Shown here: in pieces, positions 18,033 through 25,660 of the stretch | Layout: the number at the start of each line of letters is the position of its first letter | Numbering within the stretch: the first letter of the stretch is position 1 | Assembly (NCBI GenBank): GCA_937864925.1 | Contig: CALMFH010000265.1 | Location: 1 to 43,747 of the forward strand | Source: an uncultured Alphaproteobacteria bacterium | GTDB lineage: Bacteria > Pseudomonadota > Alphaproteobacteria > Rhizobiales > Ancalomicrobiaceae | Direction of reading: 5' to 3' | DNA length: 43,747 bases | The notes under the pieces: generated by a model | Database searches by the model: none | The model's input: only the letters and a program-made list of their open reading frames with translations | Told to the model about the DNA's origin: nothing | Program-made: the position numbers and the translations under genes

Positions 18033-19082
18033 TCAGTTCCGCGTCAGCTGGCCAAACACTGCCTTCGCAAGAAGAGGGGGGACAGCATTTCCCACCTGTT
18101 GCTGTTGCAGGCCGATGGTTCCAACGAACTCGTACCAATCCGGAAACGACTGCAATCTTGCCGCTTCGCGAACAGACAATCCTCTATCTTGCGTCGGATG
18201 AATGAGCATATTCTTGCGGAAATTGCCAATTACGACGGAAGGCTCTTTTCCCTTGAGCCGGTGATAGATCCCAGTATGGCACCGACTCGGATCTGCGTAA
18301 TTCTGCATCATTTCACGCGGAATATCAGCCCAATTGCCTCCTTGCGGGATGTACTTGTATCGTGTCACTACCAGTGGTGAGTTGTCGCTGACAAGGTTAT
18401 TGGAGCAATGAGGGCGATCACCTCTCATATTCTTGGCGTAAGCACTCGCTGCCGGCCTGCAATACGGAAGTGTACAAATGTGAGCTCCATTTTCAAGGAT
18501 GGGGAGATCGTCAATTGCGTCCTCTACCGAGACGCGAAGTGCGTTCGGGCTGCTCGGCAGTTCCAGTGCTTCGTGGTTCCGAGAACCTAGGATGAAGAAA
18601 CGCTTCCGGTGCTGAGGAACACCAAAATCAGCGGCGTCCAACACGCCGGATGCCAGCTTAAACCCAAGAGTTATTAGTCTCTTTTCGATCTCTCGAACGT
18701 ACTCAATGCTATTCTTCTCAAGAATACCCGGCACATTTTCAAAAACTATCCAGTCGGGCTCCAGCGCCTGAACAAATTTTAGAAAATCGCGAAAAAGAAA
18801 GTTGCGCTCGTTACCGGGTCCCCGCGTCCTCTGATTAGAAGTGGAGAACGCCTGACACGGCGGTCCGCCGAAAATGACGAGTTCTTGCGATCGGTCCTTA
18901 AAATTGGCCAAGCCATTGATATAGCGCATGTCCCCCTGAATGGTGAGACAACTCTTATGGTTATGGGCAATAGTCGCTGCAGCAGCGCGATGAAGCTCGA
19001 CTGCTATCTTTACGTCAACTCCTGCCCATGAGGCTCCTAGCGACATGCCACCCGCACCTGAGAAAAGGTCGATTCCGATCAT
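18033..19082 (-). CDS. DNA (cytosine-5-)-methyltransferase
   Basis: A 349-residue C5-cytosine methyltransferase. Motif I is DLFSGAGG (5-12) for S-adenosylmethionine. Motif IV is GGPPCQAFS with catalytic Cys76. Motif VI is FENVPG (~118-123), motif VIII is QHRKRFFILG and motif X is QQVGNAVPPLLA. The target-recognition region is short (~190-270), typical of single-specificity enzymes; the recognised site cannot be read from sequence. It is the last gene of a minus-strand run, starting 16 bp after the unknown-protein gene, and faces thyX stop to stop. No restriction endonuclease is seen, so it is either an orphan or the self-marking part of the HD/ATPase operon. Confidence 0.94.
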   Translation of the reverse strand: MIGIDLFSGAGGMSLGASWAGVDVKIAVELHRAAAATIAHNHKSCLTIQGDMRYINGLANFKDRSQELVIFGGPPCQAFSTSNQRTRGPGNERNFLFRDFLKFVQALEPDWIVFENVPGILEKNSIEYVREIEKRLITLGFKLASGVLDAADFGVPQHRKRFFILGSRNHEALELPSSPNALRVSVEDAIDDLPILENGAHICTLPYCRPAASAYAKNMRGDRPHCSNNLVSDNSPLVVTRYKYIPQGGNWADIPREMMQNYADPSRCHTGIYHRLKGKEPSVVIGNFRKNMLIHPTQDRGLSVREAARLQSFPDWYEFVGTIGLQQQQVGNAVPPLLAKAVFGQLTRN

Positions 19083-19098
19083 TTCCGGCCCTCCGCTC

Positions 19099-20088
19099 TC
19101 ATGACGCCGGCACTTCGTTCGCGAGCGGAATATCGACTTCGAGGAAATAGCAGAAATCGGCCGGACTTGAATAGGCTGGGGTGTTATACGTCAGCGCGGG
19201 CGCGTAGCATAACTGGACCCGACGGTTCTTAAGCGCCAGCAGCGCGGCACCAACGGTAGACATCTTGGTATTCATCGGCGCGACGACAGCATTCATCTCT
19301 GGAAGCAATGCTACTTGCGCCACCAAGGATGCTTCCGCTTCGTAAGGATTGATGCTTGAGAAGGAGAAGTGGTGGAAGGCAGGGTAGTGAATTGAGATCT
19401 GATTCAAACTTTCGATGTTTTTCGGAAGGTGTCTATTCGCTCCATCGGTGGAGTCGCAGCCGACGCCGAGCGAAATTGCATCTGGCTCCAGCGAGTCAAT
19501 GAGAAGTCTAGCCCTTTCAACCTCGAATCCGACCAAAACGATGAGGTGCAAAGGACGGCCTGGAAGCATCGCCCCTGGGAAGCCGAGCACCGACCTAATT
19601 TCCTTAAGGCCACGACTGAGCCACTTTTGATCGGACGGCAGACCGACCGCATACTCGGAGGCGGGTGTATAAACGAATAGCAGCTTTTGCCCTGGACGTA
19701 GCGCTACAGTCAGAACTCGGATGAGGATCAGCAAACCTTCATGTGTGAAGGTGGTCATGTCGACGACGACGTTTGCTGACCCTCCAAGGTTCGCCGCTAC
19801 CAGCGCCGTTCGGATGGTATCAAGTCCCATGAACGGATCGTCGTGGCTCAACACCACTTGCTCGGCTTTGACACCAAAATGCGCCAGAAGGCGCTCTTCG
19901 TTTTCGTGGATCTCTTGCTTGAACTCTTTGTTCGCACAAATTAATACCTTGCGGAATAGGTCACTCGGCAGGCTGGTAGCCACAGATGTTGATCGCGACT
20001 CGTAGCTCGCGCAGCAAATGAATACATCAGCGGACCGGGGTAAGTGGTCTGCGACCTCGGAAAGAGGAACAGCGATCGCTTCGGCCAT
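19099..20088 (-). CDS. Unknown protein of the HD/ATPase/methyltransferase operon
   Basis: A 329-residue soluble protein that I do not recognise. It starts MAEAIAVPLSEVADHLPRSADVF and has a distinctive FICCASYESRST segment (~25-36). This is followed by alternating strands and helices of Rossmann-like character: VVVDMTTFTHEGLLILIRVL, KLLFVYTPASEYAVGL, HLIVLVGFEVERARLLID and VVAPMNTKMSTVG. It has no signal peptide or membrane helix. ATG at 20088 has GAGGA 8 bases upstream and is preferred over TTG at 20103. It starts one base after the ATPase stop and ends 16 bp before the methyltransferase, so it is firmly in the operon. A nucleotide-sensing or effector role is a guess from fold and context. 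Confidence 0.75.
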   Translation of the reverse strand: MAEAIAVPLSEVADHLPRSADVFICCASYESRSTSVATSLPSDLFRKVLICANKEFKQEIHENEERLLAHFGVKAEQVVLSHDDPFMGLDTIRTALVAANLGGSANVVVDMTTFTHEGLLILIRVLTVALRPGQKLLFVYTPASEYAVGLPSDQKWLSRGLKEIRSVLGFPGAMLPGRPLHLIVLVGFEVERARLLIDSLEPDAISLGVGCDSTDGANRHLPKNIESLNQISIHYPAFHHFSFSSINPYEAEASLVAQVALLPEMNAVVAPMNTKMSTVGAALLALKNRRVQLCYAPALTYNTPAYSSPADFCYFLEVDIPLANEVPAS

Positions 20089-20089
20089 T

Positions 20090-21892
20090 TCAATTTTCCT
20101 CAAATAGTCGGCCCTGAGCAGGGTCGACGACAGAGTCGATATGATTGGTCCGAAGTCGATTGTGGAACTTCTTCGGCTCCAGCATCATCATCCGAGCGAC
20201 TTCGTTGGTGATAAATTTGTATCCGGCAAAGGATGTGGGATCTAGGCCAAAAGCGGGGGCTAGCCTACGGCTTAGAATGTACAGGGCTGTCCGTCCTGCT
20301 CCCTCTTTCTTGCCGATTGAGCTCTTGTGGAGGTAGTTATACTCCGTTCCAAGTTCGAATATCTCCCGAACTTCATCGTCGGGTCCGTTGCTGAATGCCA
20401 CGGAGAAGACGCGACGCTCGGCAGCATCCGACATAAGTATATGACTGAATAAGGCACCAAGGCTATCGAGTAAATTCCTCAGCTTGGTTGCGCGATCACC
20501 ACCACCTAAATTCCCATCTTCCCTGACTATGCGCTCGAACTCAGAGGTCAGGAAGCGATTTGCCTGTTCCCGCGTCACCTTGTTCTGGATATGGGGTGCA
20601 ATCGCGGTGACCGGCGCAGATCCCTCATTTGCAGCTGTCTGCTCGCCATACATCAATGCTGCCGGCTCAAGAAAGTATCGAACAACTCCCGATGATATGT
20701 GGACGAGTTGCTTGAAACCTGCATAGCTGTACGTCGATCCCGACTTCGAAGAACCGTGAAGTCCACGTATGAAGTTTGGCCGGGCATACCTGTAAGCGTC
20801 GTCGTTAGCGCGGAAGCCACGACCGCTTTCCGACCACGTCGCGCGCAGCGACTCTGCTATTTTGGCAATTTCGTTTTCCTGCTTATGGTCCTCAGGAAAG
20901 AACGTGGATGGAGTCGCATTGATCGACGCCAATTGGAGCCGACGTTCAACAATAGATTCCACGCGCGCCATGTACCTGTCGCGGTCAGACGTGTAGATGT
21001 CGGAAATCTCAACCTCGGAAAAGTCGTGGGGCGTCTCAATGGACTGGCCTGAGATCGTCCGGAAAGTCTTATACCGGCGCTGTGTCGATATCTTTAAGCT
21101 AATTTCGGCGGTGCCACGACTCGAAACCCACGTATTAAGAATACGGGTCTGCTCCTCACTAAAGTTGTCTGCATCGTCAACAAGCAGGAAGAATGGTTTA
21201 GTAGCTGGCATGAACGGCATAGATCGGAGTGCGGCACACACCGGCCTCACGAAATCCTTGAATCCTAGAAGGGTTCCCGTATAGATGAGACACCCCCCGA
21301 GCGAAAGCCGTTGTATGAACAGAGATATCTCGGAGTATACTTCCTCAAGAAGACTCACCGCTACCAAACGGTATTGCTCGAAGGAACCTTCAGCCGGAAT
21401 TTCAGGTACGACTCCAGCCCACCCTCCGCGTTTGAGAAGGCGAACGAGTGTGTCGGAGATGAAGTTCCTAAACGCTGTCGTTTCTTCCGGGGGTTCACCG
21501 CTTTGCGTTATACGTTCGAGCGAAGCGAACATTTTGAGAACGATGTTTACCGTCATCAAATGCTCGTTCAGAGGGAGGCTACCGTGCCCATCCATTTCCA
21601 GTCGAATTAATTCTGTGAGCTTCACCTCCATTTCCTTAATTGGAATATAGAAAGCAAAGAAGTCTAACTCGTTCAATGGACATTTCTTCTTAAGAATCTG
21701 GCAGTCTGGTTCCAAGAATCTAAAAATCATGCTTTTACCCGAGCCACGAGCTCCATGGAGGAAGGTGTGGCCCGCCCGATGGATCTGATGAAAGTCAGCA
21801 AAATCCTCGACGAATAAGGAAAGCACGTCGTGCGCCGCGATGCGTTCTGGCGATTGGACGGAGAACGGGTTGAGATCGAGATCAGATGACAT
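20090..21892 (-). CDS. ORC/CDC6-like P-loop ATPase
   Basis: A 600-residue ATPase. Walker A is GARGSGKS (47-54), preceded by HTFLHGARG, and Walker B is FFLLVDDAD (234-242). Both fit ORC/CDC6-like AAA ATPases of bacterial conflict systems. A segment at ~250-300 reads EQTRILNTWVSSRGTAEISLKIS. The C-terminal half is helical and contains the pattern RPNFIRGLHGSSKSGSTYSYAGFKQLVHISSGVVRYFLE, described here by its two halves at ~378-396 and ~397-417. It overlaps the upstream HD gene by 11 bases and abuts the following gene by one base, so it is translationally coupled in a four-gene operon. Such ATPases commonly act as DNA- or threat-sensing switches for a partner effector; that role here is inferred. 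Confidence 0.82.
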   Translation of the reverse strand: MSSDLDLNPFSVQSPERIAAHDVLSLFVEDFADFHQIHRAGHTFLHGARGSGKSMIFRFLEPDCQILKKKCPLNELDFFAFYIPIKEMEVKLTELIRLEMDGHGSLPLNEHLMTVNIVLKMFASLERITQSGEPPEETTAFRNFISDTLVRLLKRGGWAGVVPEIPAEGSFEQYRLVAVSLLEEVYSEISLFIQRLSLGGCLIYTGTLLGFKDFVRPVCAALRSMPFMPATKPFFLLVDDADNFSEEQTRILNTWVSSRGTAEISLKISTQRRYKTFRTISGQSIETPHDFSEVEISDIYTSDRDRYMARVESIVERRLQLASINATPSTFFPEDHKQENEIAKIAESLRATWSESGRGFRANDDAYRYARPNFIRGLHGSSKSGSTYSYAGFKQLVHISSGVVRYFLEPAALMYGEQTAANEGSAPVTAIAPHIQNKVTREQANRFLTSEFERIVREDGNLGGGDRATKLRNLLDSLGALFSHILMSDAAERRVFSVAFSNGPDDEVREIFELGTEYNYLHKSSIGKKEGAGRTALYILSRRLAPAFGLDPTSFAGYKFITNEVARMMMLEPKKFHNRLRTNHIDSVVDPAQGRLFEEN

Positions 21893-22922
21893 GTTGCATA
21901 CCGAGCTTGCGAGCTAAGTGACTGCCGTCGAAACGACCGTTGCCGTCCCATTCCCTCAGTTCCGGGCAAAGACTGTATATATCTTTCCCATCGGCGTCGG
22001 GGTAGCCACGCTCCTCAAGACGATAAGCAATATTCCTTAGTACGGTATAGCCAGTATCATCAGTTACGTCGATGTGGACTGATACACCCACGACGTCGAC
22101 GATCGGCCTCATGAAGCGCGAACAGTACACACGCTCACAATGCGTCTTTAGAGTACGGGAAAGGATCTCATCGATGAGAAAAGTGTCGATTACCTCGCCC
22201 TGCTTGTCCTTTTTGGGGAACGCTCGGAGGGCATCCGATTTCTTTAGATCGAACCGCATGGCGATGATGCCAGAACCTGGGTCGAGGTGGATGTCGATAA
22301 GAGCGAGCGCATAAGCGTGGAAGATCGAGCTTGTAGGCGGCAATAGACCCTTTTTGGCTGAATATCGGGCAGCGCGCTCGGAATCTTCCGCCAATTCATC
22401 CGCGAACTTAAGAATGGCCGCCAAGGCCTGCATCCGGACCGGCTTGCCACGAATGTGCTCTATCTTAGCTAGGGAGCTGAGCTTTTCTTTCTCTTCGCCG
22501 CCGTGTGCCTGCGCGATCTCAAATATCTTCCTGCGCTCGACGGCGTCCAGCGGCAGGGTCGCTAGATTGTCGTCCATCACCTCACGACACTTTTCTTCGT
22601 GTTTCTTGCGACCGAAGATGTTTCCAACGTCATGGACCTGAGCAGCCGTCAGAAGTAGGTAGCATTCGTATGCTGTAATCGGATTTGGTGTAGCCTTAAG
22701 TAGTTCGGAGATCCGCGAAAGGAGTTTAGAGATGTGCTCCGGGCCGTGATCGGTGAGGTATCCTCCGTCGATGACATTCGCAGTCGGCGTCACCTCCTTA
22801 TGCAGAGGCACGAGATTTGCCGCCAACGCGGCATAGTTCGCTTGGTAGTCGAAGCCTGTCGGAAATTCTTCACTTGGCTGCCGTTGAAACCAGGCGTCAA
22901 TTGTCTGCCCACCGAAATCCAT
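21882..22922 (-). CDS. HD-domain protein (HD-CE-like)
   Basis: A 346-residue protein with an HD-type metal-dependent phosphohydrolase core. His59 and His63 lie in LTDHGPEHISKLL, the His97-Asp98 pair in AAQVHDVGNIF, and a downstream Asp175 in LKFADELAEDSERAARY. The arrangement resembles HD domains of bacterial conflict elements. The region ~205-320 (LIDIHLDPGSGIIAMRFDL; VVGVSVHIDVTDDTGY) adds a second alpha/beta domain. No signal or membrane segment. ATG has GGGGAAG 5 bases upstream. It is the first gene of the four-gene minus-strand operon; a promoter should lie in 22923-23070, where the sequence is AT-rich. A nuclease, nucleotidase or phosphodiesterase activity is likely from the family, but the substrate is unknown. 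Confidence 0.82.
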   Translation of the reverse strand: MDFGGQTIDAWFQRQPSEEFPTGFDYQANYAALAANLVPLHKEVTPTANVIDGGYLTDHGPEHISKLLSRISELLKATPNPITAYECYLLLTAAQVHDVGNIFGRKKHEEKCREVMDDNLATLPLDAVERRKIFEIAQAHGGEEKEKLSSLAKIEHIRGKPVRMQALAAILKFADELAEDSERAARYSAKKGLLPPTSSIFHAYALALIDIHLDPGSGIIAMRFDLKKSDALRAFPKKDKQGEVIDTFLIDEILSRTLKTHCERVYCSRFMRPIVDVVGVSVHIDVTDDTGYTVLRNIAYRLEERGYPDADGKDIYSLCPELREWDGNGRFDGSHLARKLGMQHVI

Positions 22923-23070
22923 AAAGCTTCCCCGCCCCTAAACAACAACCGCTAGTTCTATATCGTCGGCTGCTCCATGACCAGAATGAAAATTGAACAT
23001 TGTCCACTCCGAGGAATGTCCCCAATGCCGTCCGGTTGGCGTCTGAAGCACCTGATTGCGATCTGCTGAA

Positions 23071-23145
<75 letters not shown>

Positions 23146-23487
23146 CCTGGTCGGCACCGAGATTCAGTGCCTATTCGGCACTCGCTCGAGCCGCGTGCAT
23201 CTTAAACGTGTAATCTGATTCGCGTTCTCGCCTCTCGGCCCTCCAATTACAAATCCGCCGCGCTATTCGTACCCTCCCAACGATCATGACCAGTCCTTTC
23301 ACGCCCCCAATTTCGCTGCTCGACTGAGGATCATCCAGCCTCCGCTTCCGACGCGATACAGCCGGTTAGGTGGGCGACTGCAATCGGCGCTGAAGGGACA
23401 CTCCGCTGAAGCGGATGGTGCGGAGCCCGTTGGAGTGATGCTCTCGCGCGCTACAGCATTGGGAGACGAAACGCCTGGAAAGAGAAG
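23146..23487. other. Intergenic region between tRNA-Thr and the chlorate operon
   Basis: About 340 bp with no gene I can support. It is the junction between the AT-richer defence-like module and the GC-rich respiration module. The short palindrome-like GTGCCTATTCGGCAC at 23167-23181 is the only structure noted. Confidence 0.4.
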
Positions 23488-23513
23488 CCCACCCCACGTC
23501 TCCGTGGGGTGGG
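23488..23513 (-). terminator. Terminator of the (per)chlorate operon
   Basis: CCCACCCCACG (23488-23498) pairs perfectly with CGTGGGGTGGG (23503-23513) around TCTC. On the minus strand the hairpin is followed by a pyrimidine/T-rich run (CTTCTCTTTCC). It lies ~50 bases after the cytochrome gene stop and so ends the cld-to-cytochrome transcription unit. Confidence 0.75.
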
Positions 23514-23561
23514 GCGAAGAGCCCTAGCGTTTCGGTCGGTTGCGGAGAGCGGACTGCGACC

Positions 23562-24035
23562 TCACTTCTTCTTCGCCTTCGGTTCCGGCTTCGGCTCCGG
23601 CGGGGCGAAGGTCTTGACGTAGGCGACGACGCTGTCGATCTCGGTCGCGCCGAGGATGTACTTGAACTGCGGCATGACGATCGCCGGCTCGTCGAAGCGG
23701 GCGAGGCCGTTGCGGATGTTCTCCTTCAACTCCTCGTCTCGACCGGTGAGGAAGCCCTCCGTCGTCAGGTCCGGGATGTACTGGCTCTCGCCGAAGAAGG
23801 CGGAGCGCGGTCCGTCGCCCTTGCCGTGCAGCCCGTGGCAGACGGCGCAGTATTCGACGAAGACCTTCTCGCCGTGAGCCACGCTCGGCTTCACGGTCGG
23901 GGTGAAGCGCGGTCCGGGTTCGATCGCTTTGGCGACCATCGCCACGCCCTTGGGCGGCACCTTTTCGGCGGCCGAGGCTGGCGCCGCGACCATCGTCGCC
24001 ACGACCAGACCCACGAATGTCGACATCCTGATCAT
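23562..24035 (-). CDS. Periplasmic monoheme cytochrome c of the chlorate operon
   Basis: A 157-residue class I cytochrome c. A signal peptide (MIRMSTFVGLVVATMVAAPA, then SAA) targets it to the periplasm. The single heme site is Cys63-Ala-Val-Cys66-His67, and Met121 in IVMPQF is the likely sixth ligand. The C-terminus is a Pro/Lys-rich tail (PPEPKPEPKAKKK). The start overlaps the chaperone stop (ATGA, 24032-24035), so it is coupled to that gene. It holds the place that a heme-b gamma subunit has in clrABDC and that a c-type cytochrome has in pcrABCD. It probably passes electrons from the quinol/cytochrome chain to the reductase or serves as its electron-transfer subunit. Confidence 0.88.
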   Translation of the reverse strand: MIRMSTFVGLVVATMVAAPASAAEKVPPKGVAMVAKAIEPGPRFTPTVKPSVAHGEKVFVEYCAVCHGLHGKGDGPRSAFFGESQYIPDLTTEGFLTGRDEELKENIRNGLARFDEPAIVMPQFKYILGATEIDSVVAYVKTFAPPEPKPEPKAKKK

Positions 24036-24763
24036 GCGAGATGCCCCTTGTTCTCGGGAGCCGGGGCCGCGTCCGCGGCCAGCTCCGCGCGATGGTGTGC
24101 CACGATGTGGCGGGTCGCCGTGAGAAGGCGGGTGTAGGCGTTGGCCGGCTCGGCGGCCTCGGCGATCGCCGCCAGCCGGTCGATGAACGGCGCCAGGAAG
24201 CGATCGATGAAGGTCGCGGCCCGCGCTCGTGCCCAGGCCACCTCTCGCTCGTCCGCGGCGGTCTCCGCCCGGTGGGCGAGGCCGTGCAGCAGTTCGAGTT
24301 CGACGCAGAGATGATCGGGCAGATCGTCGAAGGCCTCGGCGACGTCGAAACCGCTGTCGCGGTAGAACGCCTTGATCGCCGTCATCTCCTCCAGCCGCTT
24401 GGGCTCCTCGACGGTGAACAGCGAGCCGTAGGGCGGGCAGGGAACGGTCGGGAAGTTCGCCGAAAACAGGGCGATATGCTCGGCTTCGACGAGGTCGGGC
24501 GCGGTCTGGCGCAGCCGGGCGAAGAAAGCCGCCAGCGCCGCCCGGGCCTCGACCAGGGCTTCTGCCCGGGGGAGGTCGTCGAGCGCTGCGCCGAGGGCGG
24601 CCTCGGTCGACGGCGCCGCGATCCAGTCGAGCCCGTCCTCGTCGGGGTGGGCAAGCGCCAGTTCGAGGAAATGATAGATCGAGGCGCGACCGAAGACCGG
24701 TCGTTCGATCGGCGCCTCGCCGGGAGCTGCCCCCCGGCCGTGGTCGTCGTGTGGCATCGTCAT
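24032..24763 (-). CDS. TorD/DmsD/NarJ-family chaperone for the reductase
   Basis: A 243-residue, mostly helical, soluble protein of the molybdoenzyme redox-enzyme maturation protein family. Family marks are the region LFSANFPTVPCPPYGSLFTVE (~99-119), with the conserved Y-G-S, and FDDLPDHLCVELELLHGLA (~143-161), with the D-H-x-x-x-E-L-E pattern. It lacks a signal peptide. It would act in the cytoplasm, holding the alpha subunit and its Tat signal until cofactor insertion is complete. The first ATG (24763) has GGAGG 8 bases upstream and lies 13 bp after the beta-subunit stop. It corresponds to PcrD/ClrD; the gene order alpha-beta-chaperone-cytochrome is that of clrABDC, not pcrABCD. Confidence 0.9.
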   Translation of the reverse strand: MTMPHDDHGRGAAPGEAPIERPVFGRASIYHFLELALAHPDEDGLDWIAAPSTEAALGAALDDLPRAEALVEARAALAAFFARLRQTAPDLVEAEHIALFSANFPTVPCPPYGSLFTVEEPKRLEEMTAIKAFYRDSGFDVAEAFDDLPDHLCVELELLHGLAHRAETAADEREVAWARARAATFIDRFLAPFIDRLAAIAEAAEPANAYTRLLTATRHIVAHHRAELAADAAPAPENKGHLA

Positions 24764-24776
24764 CGCTCCCGCCTCC

Positions 24777-25646
24777 TCAGATGTCTTTCATCTTCAGGTT
24801 CGCGGGGACCGGGTTCGGCTCCTCGACGAGACCGGACATGGCGTAGCCGAAGTACTTCTCCACCTCCTCCGGCGGCACGTTGCGCGGCGGCACGTACCAG
24901 ACCGACGGGACGGTGCCGAAGTCGGGGCGATACTGCCGCGGTTCGATCGGATTGATGACGCGATGGGTCGCCTTGAGGCCGACCTCGGGCGTGTAGGGCT
25001 TGGCGCCGAGCGAGGGATCGCGGATCAGCTTGGAGATGGCGCTCTCCGGGTCCATCAGGTTGCCGAAGACGCGGATCTTGCCGACGCAGCTCTTCACGCA
25101 CTGCGGCTCCTGCCCCTTCTCCAGGAGCGGGAAGCAGAAGATGCACTTCTGCGACTTCTTGGTCACCGAGTTGTAGTAGATCTTGTCATAGGGGCACGCC
25201 TTGACGCAGTACTGGAAGCCTTCGCACTTGTCCTGATCGATCAGAACGATGCCGTCCTGGTTCTTGTAGATCGACCGGGTCGGGCAGGCCGGAATGCAGG
25301 CCGGATCGGCGCAGTGGTTGCACGGCCGCGCCAGGTAGAACTGCCAGAGATTGGGATATTCCCCCTTCGGCGTGTCCTGATAGAGGTTGGAGTGGCGGTA
25401 GTCGTACTTCGACGAGTCCTTCGGGTCGCCCTCGTGACGGGGGTATTTGCCGTAGGGCTGGGTCGACACGCTGTTGAAATAGATGTCCTCCTGCCCCGGA
25501 CCGCTGGTCCAGGTCTGCTTGCAGGCCATGGTGCAGCTGTGGCAGCCGAGGCACTTGTTTATGTCGATCAACATGCCGTACTGCACCCGATTGCCGTATT
25601 TCGGGTTGGGCTTGCCGTAGTATTTCTGCCAGAGTTCTTCCGACAT
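24777..25646 (-). CDS. Iron-sulfur beta subunit of type II DMSO-reductase-family (per)chlorate reductase
   Basis: A 289-residue four-cluster ferredoxin-like subunit related to NarH, PcrB, ClrB and DdhB. Cysteine groups in order are CLGCHSCTMAC, CNHCADPACIPAC, CEGFQYCVKAC and CIFCF...CVKSC (C-terminal group with GKIRVFG). In the third group the NarH-type Trp (CxxW) is Phe (CEGFQYC), consistent with a [3Fe-4S] cluster, giving one 3Fe and three 4Fe clusters. There is no signal peptide, so it should cross the membrane with the Tat-signal-bearing alpha subunit. ATG at 25646 has GGAGG 9 bases upstream; an upstream in-frame start at 25664 would overlap the alpha stop and is less likely. It transfers electrons from the cytochrome to the molybdenum subunit. 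Confidence 0.92.
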   Translation of the reverse strand: MSEELWQKYYGKPNPKYGNRVQYGMLIDINKCLGCHSCTMACKQTWTSGPGQEDIYFNSVSTQPYGKYPRHEGDPKDSSKYDYRHSNLYQDTPKGEYPNLWQFYLARPCNHCADPACIPACPTRSIYKNQDGIVLIDQDKCEGFQYCVKACPYDKIYYNSVTKKSQKCIFCFPLLEKGQEPQCVKSCVGKIRVFGNLMDPESAISKLIRDPSLGAKPYTPEVGLKATHRVINPIEPRQYRPDFGTVPSVWYVPPRNVPPEEVEKYFGYAMSGLVEEPNPVPANLKMKDI

Positions 25647-25660
25647 GGTGTCCTCCCTCC

